DNA of 24,939 bases from Ruminococcaceae bacterium UBA5413 (lineage in GTDB: Bacteria > Bacillota > Clostridia > Oscillospirales > Acutalibacteraceae), in the NCBI GenBank assembly GCA_002409585.1, contig DHNP01000032.1, forward strand, positions 4,082-29,020. Reading direction: 5' to 3'. This document shows positions 1-8,059 of the stretch, piece by piece. Position 1 is the first letter of the stretch, and each line of letters opens with the position of its first letter. Below the pieces are notes generated by a model. The model was not told the DNA's origin and made no database searches. It was given only the letters and a program-made list of their open reading frames with translations. The position numbers were made by a program, and so were the translations under genes.

Positions 1-224
1 TGGCCGCCCGTGCTGCGCGGGCGTATGTCCATAACGGCTCCGGCGGCTTCCGCGGCAAGGCGCGCAGCCCTGTCAGCGGCGGGCCTGCTCTCGGTTATAA
101 ACGACACCGCCTTTTGCGAAAAGCTCCTGCCAAAAAGGAATATCCCGTAACATTCGGCTTTAGCGCAGCATTGTTTAAGCTTAATGCCGCAAAGCCCGTT
201 TTTCGTGTCGGATGCAAACGACAA
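1..224 (-). CDS. whiA: WhiA-type DNA-binding regulator, N-terminal part (cut by window edge)
   Basis: This is the first 74 codons of a WhiA-family protein, the sporulation/cell-division regulator with a LAGLIDADG-like N-terminal domain and a C-terminal HTH that is outside the window. The start is a TTG at 224, preceded by a G-rich ribosome site at 231-236. The protein opens MSFASDTKNGLC, followed by a Cys-Cys-Ala-Lys-Ala-Glu segment at residues 19-24 and GIFLFGRSFS at 27-36. These match the family pattern of a conserved SFS-D-KNEL opening, then a CC-A-AEL-G segment, then LFG. It lies 52 bases after rapZ in the same direction, as in most Firmicutes, although the usual intervening yvcK is missing. 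Identity rests on the N-terminus and synteny only. Confidence 0.85.
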   Translation of the reverse strand, partial: MSFASDTKNGLCGIKLKQCCAKAECYGIFLFGRSFSQKAVSFITESRPAADRAARLAAEAAGAVMDIRPRSTGG

Positions 225-276
225 ACCTGACCGCCCCCCGTTTTGCTGTGCTTACTGCCCGCCAGCGCCTTTACGC

Positions 277-1137
277 CTACTGCTTTTGTATGTCGCGGTG
301 GCTGACGCTTGCGCGCAGGCCGCGTTCAAGCAGGTGGCTGTACAGAAGCTGCGTCAGCGTTACAGAGCGGTGGTGCCCGCCTGTACACCCTATGGCTATG
401 ACGAGCTGGCTTTTCCCTTCGTCGCAGTAAAGCGGTATCATATAATCGACAAGGTCAAAGCAGCGCTGCACAAAGCCTTTTGTCTGGTCCCACTTCATAA
501 CGTAGTCCCTTACAGGCTCGTCAAGCCCCGTCAGGCCTTTGAGTTTTTCAATGTAAAACGGGTTAGGCAGGCACCTTACGTCGAAAACAAGGTCTGACTC
601 CTGCGGTATGCCGTACTTAAAGCCGAAGGATACGCAGTGTATCATAAGGGCATCGGAAGCGTCGCCGAGGAAAAGGCTCGATATCCTTTCTTTCAGCTGG
701 GCCGGCGACAAAAACGACGTGTCTATTATATAATCGGCGCGTTCTTTTACGGGCTTTAACACGTCGCGCTCAAGCTTTACAGCCTGCTCAAGTGAACCTA
801 GGCAGTTCTCCGCCAAAGGATGCTTTCGCCTTGTTTCTTTAAATCTGTTTACGAGTATATAGTCCTTTGCGTCAAGAAAAAGTATCTTATAGTCTTTATT
901 TTCCTTAATCATTGTATTGAGAGTTTCTATAAGGCTCGAGAACATATCCCCGCCGCGTACGTCCGTCACCACCGCAACATGTGAAAGCGCGCCTTTCGCC
1001 TGCTGTGAAAGCTCGTAAAACGTCGGTATAATCTTAGGCGGTATGTTGTCCGCGCAGAAAAAGCCTATATCCTCAAGCGCGTTCACTGCCCTTGACTTTC
1101 CCGCACCGGAAAGCCCCGTAACTATCAAAAATTCCAT
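277..1137 (-). CDS. rapZ: RapZ/YvcJ nucleotide-binding adapter protein
   Basis: This 286-residue protein belongs to the RapZ (YvcJ/YhbJ) P-loop family, whose members bind nucleotides and, in E. coli, act as an RNA adapter controlling glucosamine-6-phosphate synthase. In Firmicutes the exact role is less clear. The Walker A motif GLSGAGKS is at residues 8-15. A central stretch FLDAKDYILVNRFKETRRKH is typical of the family, and the C-terminal signature GCTGGHHRS is at 250-258. Length matches the family (about 285-295). The ATG at 1137 is preceded by AAAGGA/GAGGG sequences and lies 22 bases after murB, so it is probably co-transcribed with hprK, the PHP gene and murB. The downstream partner is whiA. 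Confidence 0.95.
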   Translation of the reverse strand: MEFLIVTGLSGAGKSRAVNALEDIGFFCADNIPPKIIPTFYELSQQAKGALSHVAVVTDVRGGDMFSSLIETLNTMIKENKDYKILFLDAKDYILVNRFKETRRKHPLAENCLGSLEQAVKLERDVLKPVKERADYIIDTSFLSPAQLKERISSLFLGDASDALMIHCVSFGFKYGIPQESDLVFDVRCLPNPFYIEKLKGLTGLDEPVRDYVMKWDQTKGFVQRCFDLVDYMIPLYCDEGKSQLVIAIGCTGGHHRSVTLTQLLYSHLLERGLRASVSHRDIQKQ

Positions 1138-1159
1138 AAACCCTCAATCCTTTTATAAT

Positions 1160-2068
1160 TCATCCGATAAACTTTATTTCACATTCCAGCATTATGCCGG
1201 TCCTGCAGTACACAGTGTTTTTTATTATATCAATCAGTTTTTTAATATCGTCTGAAGTCGCTCCGCCTTTGTTTATTATAAACCCCGCATGTTTTTCGCT
1301 TACGGCGGCCCCGCCTACGCTCATGCCCTTAAGGCCGCAGTCCTCTATGAGCTTGCCGGCGAAAGAGCCAAGGGGGCGCTTAAAGACGCTGCCGGCACTC
1401 GGGAACTCAAGCGGCTGTTTAGCCTTACGCCTGCACATCAGTTCCGACATTCGGCTGGATATCTCATCCATGCCGCCTTCTTTAAGCTTAATATGCATGC
1501 CTGTTATGATACATCCCCCACTGGAAAACGCACTGTGCCTGTAGCCGAAGCAGAGCTTTTCGCCGCTCAGCGTACCGCGCGTGCCGCCGGCTGACATGTA
1601 CTCGCACGAGGTTATCACTTCCGAAACCGAGTGGCCGTACGCGCCGGCGTTCATAAACGCCGCGCCGCCAGCGCTTCCCGGTATGCCCCACGCAAACTCA
1701 ATGCCGGAAAGGCAGTTTTCCCTTGCGAAAGCGCAGATACGTGAAAGTGAAGCGCCGGCTCCGCACACAAGCCTTTCGCCGCCCTCGCGGCATATGTTTT
1801 TAAAGCCGCCGCCGAGCGTTATAACCGCTCCCCTTATGCCGCTGTCGTCAACAAGTATGTTTGAACCGTTCCCAAGTATAAAAACCGGGATGCTTTCGTC
1901 ACGCGCCATGCGGCAGATACGCGAAAGGTTCGCAGCACTGTCGGCTGTTATAAAGACGTCGGCTCCGCCGCCTGTCTTAAAAGAAGTGTGGCACTTCATA
2001 GGCTCGTCATACACGGCCCTGCAGCCAAGGCTTTTAGCAAACTCACCGAGTCCGTACTTTTTATCCAT
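1160..2068 (-). CDS. murB: UDP-N-acetylenolpyruvoylglucosamine reductase (MurB, type II)
   Basis: MurB is the cytoplasmic FAD enzyme that reduces UDP-GlcNAc-enolpyruvate to UDP-MurNAc in peptidoglycan synthesis. The product has 302 residues. Visible motifs are TSFKTGG (residues 28-34), LGNGSNILVDDSG (65-77, FAD binding), EFAWGIPGSAGGAAFMNAGA (124-143), YRHSAF with Arg177, SAGSVFKRP with the proton-donor Ser227, and a C-terminal LECEIKF with Glu295. The Ser and the short spacing indicate the type II enzyme of Gram-positives. I chose the ATG at 2068, which has GGTGGG about seven bases upstream; a GTG at 2080 in the same frame is possible but would place that G-run inside the gene. It is 68 bases downstream of the PHP gene and 22 upstream of rapZ. 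Confidence 0.95.
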   Translation of the reverse strand: MDKKYGLGEFAKSLGCRAVYDEPMKCHTSFKTGGGADVFITADSAANLSRICRMARDESIPVFILGNGSNILVDDSGIRGAVITLGGGFKNICREGGERLVCGAGASLSRICAFARENCLSGIEFAWGIPGSAGGAAFMNAGAYGHSVSEVITSCEYMSAGGTRGTLSGEKLCFGYRHSAFSSGGCIITGMHIKLKEGGMDEISSRMSELMCRRKAKQPLEFPSAGSVFKRPLGSFAGKLIEDCGLKGMSVGGAAVSEKHAGFIINKGGATSDDIKKLIDIIKNTVYCRTGIMLECEIKFIG

Positions 2069-2136
2069 AGGCAAACCCACCCGACATTAAAAAATCACTT
2101 AGGTACAATGTGTTTACGCTCACGCGGTAACCCCTG

Positions 2137-2859
2137 TTAAAATTCTATTGCGCGCTGCCTGAGATATGATTGCAGGCGCACTACACTCGAATTTACGACA
2201 AGCTCCTCCGGGAAGTCTATTTCTTTTAAAAGGTTGAGTGAATTTTTAAAGTCACCCACACGCGATGAAAAATGCGCATCCGAGTTTACTATTATAGGCA
2301 CACGGAGTTTTTTGCATATGAGCATGATTTTCACGCAGTTAGGTATGGAGTCCCTGCGGCAGTAAAACGTCCCCTCGTTCAGCTCGACGAGCTTGCCGTT
2401 CCTTTTAAACTCCGGTATCACCTTTTCATAGTCATACTTAAACTGCTCGCTGCCGCTGTGCCCTATCACGTTCACTTTAGGGTTACGGGCTATGCTGAGC
2501 CACGCGTGCGTTACCGCTTCTTCCGAAATTTTGCAGTTTGCGAGCGGTCTGTCGTGCATTGACGCAACCACCCACTCAAGAGAGCCGTATTCCTTTTTAA
2601 CCAGGTCAGTGCCGCCGTCCATATCCGTTACATTCGTTTCTTCTCCGCGCAGGATCAAAACGCCGTCAATATAACGCGGCAGCACCTTAAGGTTCATAAA
2701 ATACCATTCGCCGGGCGCTCCCGGCATGGCGTAGCCGTGGTCCGTAACGGCCATGGCGTAGAGCCCCTTTTGTGCGGCGGCGTGCGCCATTTCCTGCAAA
2801 GTGCTGTAAGCGTGCGTAGAGGCTATGGTATGTGTATGCATATCAGCTATTATATTCAT
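2137..2859 (-). CDS. PHP-domain phosphoesterase (YcdX-like)
   Basis: This 240-residue single-domain protein belongs to the PHP (polymerase and histidinol phosphatase) superfamily, which hydrolyses phosphate esters with a multinuclear metal centre. The metal-binding blocks are all present: DMHTHT near residue 6, His16, TDHG near 39-42, RGEETNV near 71, a HDRP block near 103, GHSG near 134 and NSDAHFSSRVG near 192. The spacing resembles the E. coli YcdX group rather than histidinol phosphatase or DNA polymerase. The substrate cannot be told from sequence. The ATG at 2859 has GGGGAG upstream. It follows hprK by 39 bases and precedes murB, a neighbourhood common in Clostridia, but its role in that operon is unknown. 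Confidence 0.85.
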   Translation of the reverse strand: MNIIADMHTHTIASTHAYSTLQEMAHAAAQKGLYAMAVTDHGYAMPGAPGEWYFMNLKVLPRYIDGVLILRGEETNVTDMDGGTDLVKKEYGSLEWVVASMHDRPLANCKISEEAVTHAWLSIARNPKVNVIGHSGSEQFKYDYEKVIPEFKRNGKLVELNEGTFYCRRDSIPNCVKIMLICKKLRVPIIVNSDAHFSSRVGDFKNSLNLLKEIDFPEELVVNSSVVRLQSYLRQRAIEF

Positions 2860-2898
2860 TATTTTATATCTCCCCGTAAGCGTAATACATCCGCAGTC

Positions 2899-3864
2899 TT
2901 AAAAATCCAGGTCAAGTTTTTTCTCAGTCTGCCCAGCCTCCGGAACATCCATGCCAAGGTGTTTTAAAAGTTCCTCAGCGGCGTTGTAGCCCATTTTTTT
3001 CTGCCTGTTGTTCATTGCCGCGACTTCGATTATTATGGCAAGGTTCCTGCCGGGTTTAACCGGTATGGTCAGCACGGGGACTTTAATGCCGAGGATTTCC
3101 GTGTACTCGTTGTCAAGCCCCATGCGGTCGTATACTTTTTGGTTGTTCCAAATCTCAAGGTTTATCACGAGGTCGATGTTTTCCGTCAGCTTTACGGCGC
3201 CCATGCCGAAAATGCGCCTCGCGTTTATGATGCCTATACCCCTTAACTCTATGAAGTGCTTGATGTTTTCCGGCGCCTCGCCTACGAGCGACTTTGCCGA
3301 AACGCGCCTTATGACTACGGCATCGTCCGCTATGAGCCTGTGCCCGCGCTTTATGAGTTCTATTGCAGTTTCGCTCTTGCCTACGCCGCTGTCGCCGACT
3401 AAAAGTATGCCCTCGCCGTAGACTTCGACCAAGACCCCGTGGCGCGTTATGCGCGGCGCCATCTCAACGTGAAGGTATGAAACAAGCGCCGCTATGAGCG
3501 CAGAAGTCGTTTCAGGCGAACCCAAAAGCGGCACGCCGTGCGCTTTAGCCGCTTCGCTGACTTCGGGCAGAGGCTCGAGTCCCCTCGCTATGATTGCCGC
3601 CGGAGGCTTTTTTGAGAAAAGGTCGCACAGCACTTTTTCCCTCGCGCCGCGCGGTACAGACTTAAGGTACGCCGTTTCGGCGTTACCGAAAATAAGTATG
3701 CGGCGGGTATCGTAATAATCAAAGAAGCCGGTAAGTTCAAGCCCAGGCCTGTTTACGTCCATAGAAGCTATCTCTATTTTTTCGGGGGGGCAGGGCATAA
3801 AAAGCTCTTTAAGGGAAAATTCCTTTATTACTTTTGACAGTGGCACGGTGTAATTTACAGCCAT
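2899..3864 (-). CDS. hprK: HPr kinase/phosphorylase
   Basis: HprK phosphorylates, and dephosphorylates, Ser46 of the PTS protein HPr in response to ATP, fructose-1,6-bisphosphate and phosphate, and so drives CcpA-dependent carbon catabolite control. The 321-residue product has the expected N-terminal domain, His142 in RHGVLVEVYG, Walker A GDSGVGKS (157-164), the Asp180-Asp181 pair, the family signature IELRGIGIIN (205-214) and the PVKPGRNLAIIIEVAAMN segment near 268-285. I chose the ATG at 3864, with GGGG about eight bases upstream; a TTG at 3885 is an in-frame alternative that would add seven residues. It is the first gene after a promoter at 3929-3957 and probably heads an operon with the PHP gene, murB, rapZ and whiA. 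ptsH is not in the window. Confidence 0.96.
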   Translation of the reverse strand: MAVNYTVPLSKVIKEFSLKELFMPCPPEKIEIASMDVNRPGLELTGFFDYYDTRRILIFGNAETAYLKSVPRGAREKVLCDLFSKKPPAAIIARGLEPLPEVSEAAKAHGVPLLGSPETTSALIAALVSYLHVEMAPRITRHGVLVEVYGEGILLVGDSGVGKSETAIELIKRGHRLIADDAVVIRRVSAKSLVGEAPENIKHFIELRGIGIINARRIFGMGAVKLTENIDLVINLEIWNNQKVYDRMGLDNEYTEILGIKVPVLTIPVKPGRNLAIIIEVAAMNNRQKKMGYNAAEELLKHLGMDVPEAGQTEKKLDLDF

Positions 3865-3928
3865 ACAGATACCCCAGCTTTCCAATATTTATAAAACATA
3901 ATGCATAATCGCCCGTTTTGGTAATTTT

Positions 3929-3957
3929 ATTATATCTCAACCGCTAAAAAATTTAAA
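3929..3957 (-). promoter_or_regulatory. Sigma-A-type promoter for the hprK operon
   Basis: On the minus strand a perfect -10 box TATAAT (3929-3934) sits 17 bases from a TTTAAA -35 box (3952-3957, four of six consensus bases). The expected transcript starts near 3922, giving a leader of about 60 bases before hprK. It lies just downstream of the secDF terminator, which fits a separate transcription unit. Confidence 0.7.
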
Positions 3958-3976
3958 GGGATAAGCAAATAAAATT

Positions 3977-4006
3977 ACCGGACCGCCCGCATTGGGGCAG
4001 TCCGGT
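3977..4006 (-). terminator. Rho-independent terminator after secF
   Basis: A 12-pair inverted repeat (3977-3988 against 3995-4006) with a six-base loop lies 20 bases after the secF stop. Eleven pairs are Watson-Crick and one is G-U in the minus-strand RNA. The RNA continues with AAUUUUAUUU, so the hairpin plus U-tract reads as a terminator for secDF. Confidence 0.85.
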
Positions 4007-4025
4007 AACAAAGAAGGCATAAACG

Positions 4026-5108
4026 TTATTTTTTCTTTCTTTGGGCCCTTGTCTGCTTTTTCCCCTGCCTGTTTTTGCCGGCGTCGTCCGCCGGACGGGC
4101 CACAGCCTTTACTGCCGGCGCCGCATGAAGCTTTTCGGCGGCCTGCACGCCGCCGTCAGCCAGGGCAAGTTTTTTCATCTTATGGTTTTCCCACATGACA
4201 TAGAGCGGGCCTGCTATACATTCCGTGGAATAACAGCCGGAGACAACGCCTACCATCATCGGCAGTGAGAACGAGGTTATGCTCGTAAGGTGGTACATCT
4301 GGCCGACAATGAAAACAACCGTAATGGCTATAAACGTAGTAACCGACGTATACACCGTCCTTGAGAAGCACTGGTTAAGGCTCAGGTTGAGCAGCTCGCT
4401 GTAGCTTGCCTTTACTCCCATAAGCTTCCTGTTTTCACGTATACGGTCGTAAATAACTATGGTATCGTTAAGCGAATACCCTAAAATCGTGAGGACAACG
4501 GCAATAAAGTTATTGTCGAGAGGTATCCTGAAAATAATGAAAACGAAGTATACCATCAGCACGTCATGCAGGAGCGCCGCTATGGCCATGGTAGCCGCCG
4601 GCATGCCGCCTATGTTCTTAAACCTTACCGCAACATAAAGGATTAAGAAAAGGAACGCGAGAAGGATGGCGCAGATGCATTTGGCAAAAAACGCCTGCCC
4701 CATGGAGGGGTCTATCGAGTCTGAAGAAACAAACTTGAAGCCCGCGTCGGGATAGACCTTGTTAAGGTCCGCGGCTATGGTCTTTTGCTGGGCAACGGTT
4801 ATATTTTGCGTTCCAGTAAACGCTATAGTCACATTGTTGGCGGCTGAACTGCCGTCAGCCGACTTTACGTTCTTGTTTACCGTTACGGAAACATCGCTCC
4901 TCTTTGTACTGCTTTTCACTGCATCCGTAACGTTCTGCGCATCAACCGTACCGGAATACGAGTACTTAAGCTGTGCGCCGCCCTTGAACTGTATGTCGAG
5001 CTGCGTGCCGAAAATGAAATTAAATATAATGCCTATGGCTATCAGGCTTAAAGATATAGTGAAAAATATTTTTCGGTGTCCATAAAAGTCTATATGGAAT
5101 ACTTTCAT
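4026..5108 (-). CDS. secF: Protein translocase subunit SecF
   Basis: SecF pairs with SecD in the membrane and uses the proton or sodium gradient to pull secreted proteins out of the SecYEG channel. The 360-residue product has a first membrane helix at about residues 12-32, an extracytoplasmic loop, then a bundle of five helices. The conserved SecF motif GYSLNDTIVIYDRIREN lies near residues 210-226 with the Asp and Arg residues used in the proton path, and VRFKNIGGMPAATMAIAALL is the usual SecF block before it. The tail beyond the last helix is about 60 residues, rich in Ala, Lys and Arg, ending in a very basic stretch, longer than many SecF tails. Its ATG overlaps the secD stop by four bases (ATGA), indicating translational coupling. 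Confidence 0.95.
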   Translation of the reverse strand: MKVFHIDFYGHRKIFFTISLSLIAIGIIFNFIFGTQLDIQFKGGAQLKYSYSGTVDAQNVTDAVKSSTKRSDVSVTVNKNVKSADGSSAANNVTIAFTGTQNITVAQQKTIAADLNKVYPDAGFKFVSSDSIDPSMGQAFFAKCICAILLAFLFLILYVAVRFKNIGGMPAATMAIAALLHDVLMVYFVFIIFRIPLDNNFIAVVLTILGYSLNDTIVIYDRIRENRKLMGVKASYSELLNLSLNQCFSRTVYTSVTTFIAITVVFIVGQMYHLTSITSFSLPMMVGVVSGCYSTECIAGPLYVMWENHKMKKLALADGGVQAAEKLHAAPAVKAVARPADDAGKNRQGKKQTRAQRKKK

Positions 5109-6517
5109 TTCTTAGCACCTCCGAACAGCCACGGTTTATGAAGGCATTTAAAGCCGGTCGAGGCCTTAAGCATCACACGCACCGCGTAAACGCCCATGAT
5201 AAAGTTGCCTATGACTCCCGCGAACAGCGTAATGCCGAAGGAGTATATCGAACCTGTCGTAGATGCTCCGAAAATAGACGAAAGTATGTTTTTCGGGCCA
5301 AACACCAGTATTAGCAGTATGGCTACTATCATAACCGTAATGTTACCGTCGAAAATAGCCCAGAAACTGTCCTGGCAGCCTTTGTAAACCGCTGAGTCGA
5401 GCGTTTTTCCGTTCCACAGCTCCTCTTTTATTCGTGAAGCCGTGATTATGCCGGCGTCAACGCCCATGCCGACCGAAAGGATTATGCCGGCAAGCCCCGG
5501 CAGTGTCATTGTAAAGCCGTTGGCAAATGGGAAGTACCCCGAAACCAGTGCGAAAGTAAGGGCTGTTTGTCCCAAAATAGACAATATGATGAGGACTCCC
5601 GGAAAACGGAATATGCAAACCATCATTATGGAAACAAGTATAAGCGCTATAATGCCGGCCTTAAGCATAGCCATGAGCGAAGATGAGCCGAGCGTAGGGC
5701 TTATGGCGCTGTAGCTGTCCGTCGTAAGCTTAAACGGAAGCGCGCCGCCCTCTATGGTGTTGGCAAGCTTGGCTGCCTCCGAGGCGCTTTCTATGCCTTC
5801 TATTTCACATGAGCCGTCGCTTATCACGCTGTTTACCGTAGGCCACGACACCATCTCGTCGTCCATCCAAATGGAAATGGTCTGGCCTTTAAGCTTTTCA
5901 GTTGCTTCAGCAAATTTTTTAGTACCGCTCGACGTAAGCTTAAGCGGCACCGCGTAAGTTATCTTTCCCGTTGTCTGGTCCTGACTAGCGACAGGCGACG
6001 AAGCGCTCTCTATGTCGCTGCCTAACAAAATAACGTTTGAAGCCGTAGTACCCGAGGGCGTTTTATAAATCGTCGAGCCGTCGGAACCTGTAGCCGTGCT
6101 GGAGTACTCTTTTCCTTCCCTGAACGTAAGCTCACCCGTAACGGCAAGCTCGTTTATCTCTGACTCCGGGTTAAAAGACTGCTCGTCGCTCTTCCACGGG
6201 AAACGGACTATTATCCTCTTGTGGTTATAATCCTTATAGATTTCATAATCCACAATGTTCTTGGAAATAAGGCGGCGTTTAATGACCGCCTCGGCCGCGT
6301 CCACCTGGTTTTTGGTAACGTTCGTGCTGGTGGACGGTACAAAAGTGGCTTCGACGCCGCCCTTTATATCTATCCCCCACCTTATGTCGCTTACACCTTT
6401 TATGTAAGTGACCTTGTTGTCGCCGTTTCTACCGCTTATGCCCCAAACAGACGTAAATGTAAAAAGCAGTATGAGGATGGCGACAACGAGTAAAACAGGT
6501 TTTCGTACTCGCTTCAT
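5105..6517 (-). CDS. secD: Protein translocase subunit SecD
   Basis: SecD is the partner of SecF in the Sec ancillary complex. The 470-residue product has an N-terminal helix (about residues 7-27), the D1 region around RWGIDIKGGVEATF (46-59), a large extracytoplasmic domain of about 230 residues and five C-terminal helices (about 285-455). The fourth-helix motif, usually GMAVDANVLIFERIREEL in SecD, reads GMGVDAGIITASRIKEEL here. The key Asp and the RI-EEL end are kept but the middle is divergent. The ATG at 6517 has GGAGG upstream. Transcription is expected from the promoter at 6644-6672. SecD and SecF are separate proteins here, not fused as in B. subtilis. Confidence 0.95.
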   Translation of the reverse strand: MKRVRKPVLLVVAILILLFTFTSVWGISGRNGDNKVTYIKGVSDIRWGIDIKGGVEATFVPSTSTNVTKNQVDAAEAVIKRRLISKNIVDYEIYKDYNHKRIIVRFPWKSDEQSFNPESEINELAVTGELTFREGKEYSSTATGSDGSTIYKTPSGTTASNVILLGSDIESASSPVASQDQTTGKITYAVPLKLTSSGTKKFAEATEKLKGQTISIWMDDEMVSWPTVNSVISDGSCEIEGIESASEAAKLANTIEGGALPFKLTTDSYSAISPTLGSSSLMAMLKAGIIALILVSIMMVCIFRFPGVLIILSILGQTALTFALVSGYFPFANGFTMTLPGLAGIILSVGMGVDAGIITASRIKEELWNGKTLDSAVYKGCQDSFWAIFDGNITVMIVAILLILVFGPKNILSSIFGASTTGSIYSFGITLFAGVIGNFIMGVYAVRVMLKASTGFKCLHKPWLFGGAKK

Positions 6518-6614
6518 TCGTTAGTCCTCCAATATATTGGTTTGTCCGACGCGCGGCAATCATAACGCATATAAAACATTGCGGCCCCAATATAATTGCC
6601 GGTATCATTTTACA

Positions 6615-6630
6615 CCGTAAAACTTTACGG
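6615..6630 (-). promoter_or_regulatory. Inverted repeat at the start of the secD leader
   Basis: Two perfect seven-base arms (CCGTAAA and TTTACGG) separated by two bases lie about 14 bases downstream of the secD -10 box, at about +6 to +21 of the predicted transcript. It could be an operator for a repressor or a small 5' stem-loop that stabilises the mRNA. Nothing in the window identifies a binding protein. Confidence 0.4.
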
Positions 6631-6643
6631 ACACATATTAATA

Positions 6644-6672
6644 ATTATATTGTTGCAATGGTAAAAAGTCAA
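6644..6672 (-). promoter_or_regulatory. Strong sigma-A promoter for secDF
   Basis: On the minus strand TTGACT (6667-6672) and a perfect TATAAT (6644-6649) are separated by exactly 17 bases. This is the closest match to consensus on the minus strand. The transcript would start near 6637, with a leader of about 120 bases to the secD ATG. Confidence 0.85.
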
Positions 6673-6759
6673 CCTGTTTAGCCGCTGTAAACGTAATTAT
6701 TTTTAGGAAAAACATATAAAAAGGAAATTTTATAAAAGCATAAGGCCCAGCCGCACCCT

Positions 6760-7200
6760 TTATTTCCTTTCGCCCCCCGCGGCAGCCATCCCCGCCATGC
6801 GCACGAACGTAGACACAAGCAGCACCCCCATGGCGAGCGCTCCGGCAATGCCCAAAGTATGCAGCCCTGTCTCAAGGAACTTGCCGCTGTTGCCTATGAC
6901 GCAGTACTCCATAGTGTAAAAGATTCCCCCGCCCGGCACCATGGGTATCAATGCTATAACCTGGAAAGGCGTCGCGGGCTTTTTAAAGACACGCGCCATA
7001 ACCTCAGAATAAGCCGCCGTTGCCATGGACGCGAAAAAGCACTGCACTATGTCGTTACCCACCGGCGACAAAAGTAAAAAGACAAACCACCCCAACGCCC
7101 CGCCGGCAGATGTCCAAAACATCATTTTCCCGCGTATGTGGAAAACAAAGCAAAACGAAGCGCACGCGAAAAAAGACCAAACACATCCGATGTAGCTCAC
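6760..7200 (-). CDS. ThrE_2-type (YjjB-like) half of a threonine/serine exporter
   Basis: This 146-residue protein consists almost entirely of membrane helices (four or five) and resembles the YjjB/ThrE_2 half of the ThrE exporter family. Recognisable blocks are VGNDIVQCFFASMATAAYSEVMARVFKKPA in the middle, followed by ALIPMVPGGGIFYTMEY, the typical LIP-VPGGG signature of the family. In this family a large half (DUF1212) and a small half are encoded separately or fused; the large half is the gene just upstream. The start is a GTG at 7200, three bases after the partner's stop, with GGGGG and GAGG upstream, so translation is probably coupled. The transported compound is inferred from family members (threonine, serine, possibly dicarboxylates) and is not proved. 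Confidence 0.85.
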   Translation of the reverse strand: MSYIGCVWSFFACASFCFVFHIRGKMMFWTSAGGALGWFVFLLLSPVGNDIVQCFFASMATAAYSEVMARVFKKPATPFQVIALIPMVPGGGIFYTMEYCVIGNSGKFLETGLHTLGIAGALAMGVLLVSTFVRMAGMAAAGGERK

Positions 7201-7203
7201 GCC

Positions 7204-7968
7204 TCAGACCCCCATAAGCATACGCATAGCCGCAAGCGCCGCGCCTGCGCCTACGGCTATGGCCGCCGCGGTAAGCAGGCTTTCGGCAAGGCGGAGCAGG
7301 CCGGCTATCAGGTCGCCGACTATGATGTCGTGCATAAATTCCGTTATGGCTATGCCGGGGACAAGGCTCATAAGCGCGCCTATTATAATTTTATCGTAAT
7401 TAAGGTAAACGTCCGCGTACGCTGCAAAAAGGGCGGCGGAGGCCGCGAAAAAGCTTGCCGCCGCGTTTACGAAGAAGGAGTTGACCTTAAGCTTTTTCAA
7501 GGCGCCGCACACGAGTTTTATTATGCCTCCGCACAGCATCGCCACAGCCGCGTCCCTAAAGTTGCCGCCGTAAAAAAGCGTAAAAAAGAAGCCTACGGCC
7601 GCATATGCGGCCGTCTGTACCCAAAACGGGAACACGGGGCTTTCCGCTATTGCGTCGAGCTCGCGCCTTATGTACGAAACGTCCGGAGTGCACACGCATA
7701 CGCGCCTGCACAAACCGTTAAGCTTTTCCACCTTGTCAAGGTCCATTTCACACGGGGGTATGCGCTTTATCCTTGTAATAGCGCGTCCCTCCGGCGTAAC
7801 GACGGAAACGCTTAAAAAAGTCGGGATAACAAAGACTTCACCCGGCCCAGCGCCGTAAGACATGAAAATCCTTCGCATTGACTCTTCGGCGCGGTAAACC
7901 TCCGCTCCGTTAAACACAAGCATATACCCAAGCTTTGCCGTAGTGTCTATAAGGTCGTCATAATTCAT
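7204..7968 (-). CDS. ThrE-type (DUF1212, YjjP-like) half of a threonine/serine exporter
   Basis: This 254-residue protein matches the DUF1212/YjjP half of ThrE transporters. It has a cytoplasmic N-terminal domain with the family pattern LIDTTAKLGYMLVFNGAEVYR, EESMRRI, then VFVIPTFLSVSVVTPEG and the TRIKRI block. Five hydrophobic helices follow, ending in LMSLVPGIAITEFMHDII and a final Ala-rich helix. I chose the ATG at 7968 because the family starts at this point. The open frame extends upstream into the malic enzyme gene but without family similarity, and GAGGG lies about ten bases before this ATG. It is 91 bases after the malic enzyme stop and directly precedes the small half, with which it should form the transporter. 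Confidence 0.87.
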   Translation of the reverse strand: MNYDDLIDTTAKLGYMLVFNGAEVYRAEESMRRIFMSYGAGPGEVFVIPTFLSVSVVTPEGRAITRIKRIPPCEMDLDKVEKLNGLCRRVCVCTPDVSYIRRELDAIAESPVFPFWVQTAAYAAVGFFFTLFYGGNFRDAAVAMLCGGIIKLVCGALKKLKVNSFFVNAAASFFAASAALFAAYADVYLNYDKIIIGALMSLVPGIAITEFMHDIIVGDLIAGLLRLAESLLTAAAIAVGAGAALAAMRMLMGV

Positions 7969-8059
7969 AAGGCAGCATCCCTCAATGTATTTTGCCGGTG
8001 TAAAGGTGAAAACCGCAGGCCGAAGAAAAAATGTATTCCGGCCTCCCGTTTGTCCGCAA

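Noticed and set aside
6673..6759. Terminator after the ThrE_2 gene
   Set aside because: The bases after the stop are T-rich on the minus strand, but I could not find a convincing stem before them.
7138..7815. Long plus-strand open frame of 225 codons opposite the ThrE-type genes
   Set aside because: It has a low-complexity, Lys/Arg/Tyr-rich translation typical of an antisense shadow, and the minus strand holds a recognisable membrane protein over the same bases.
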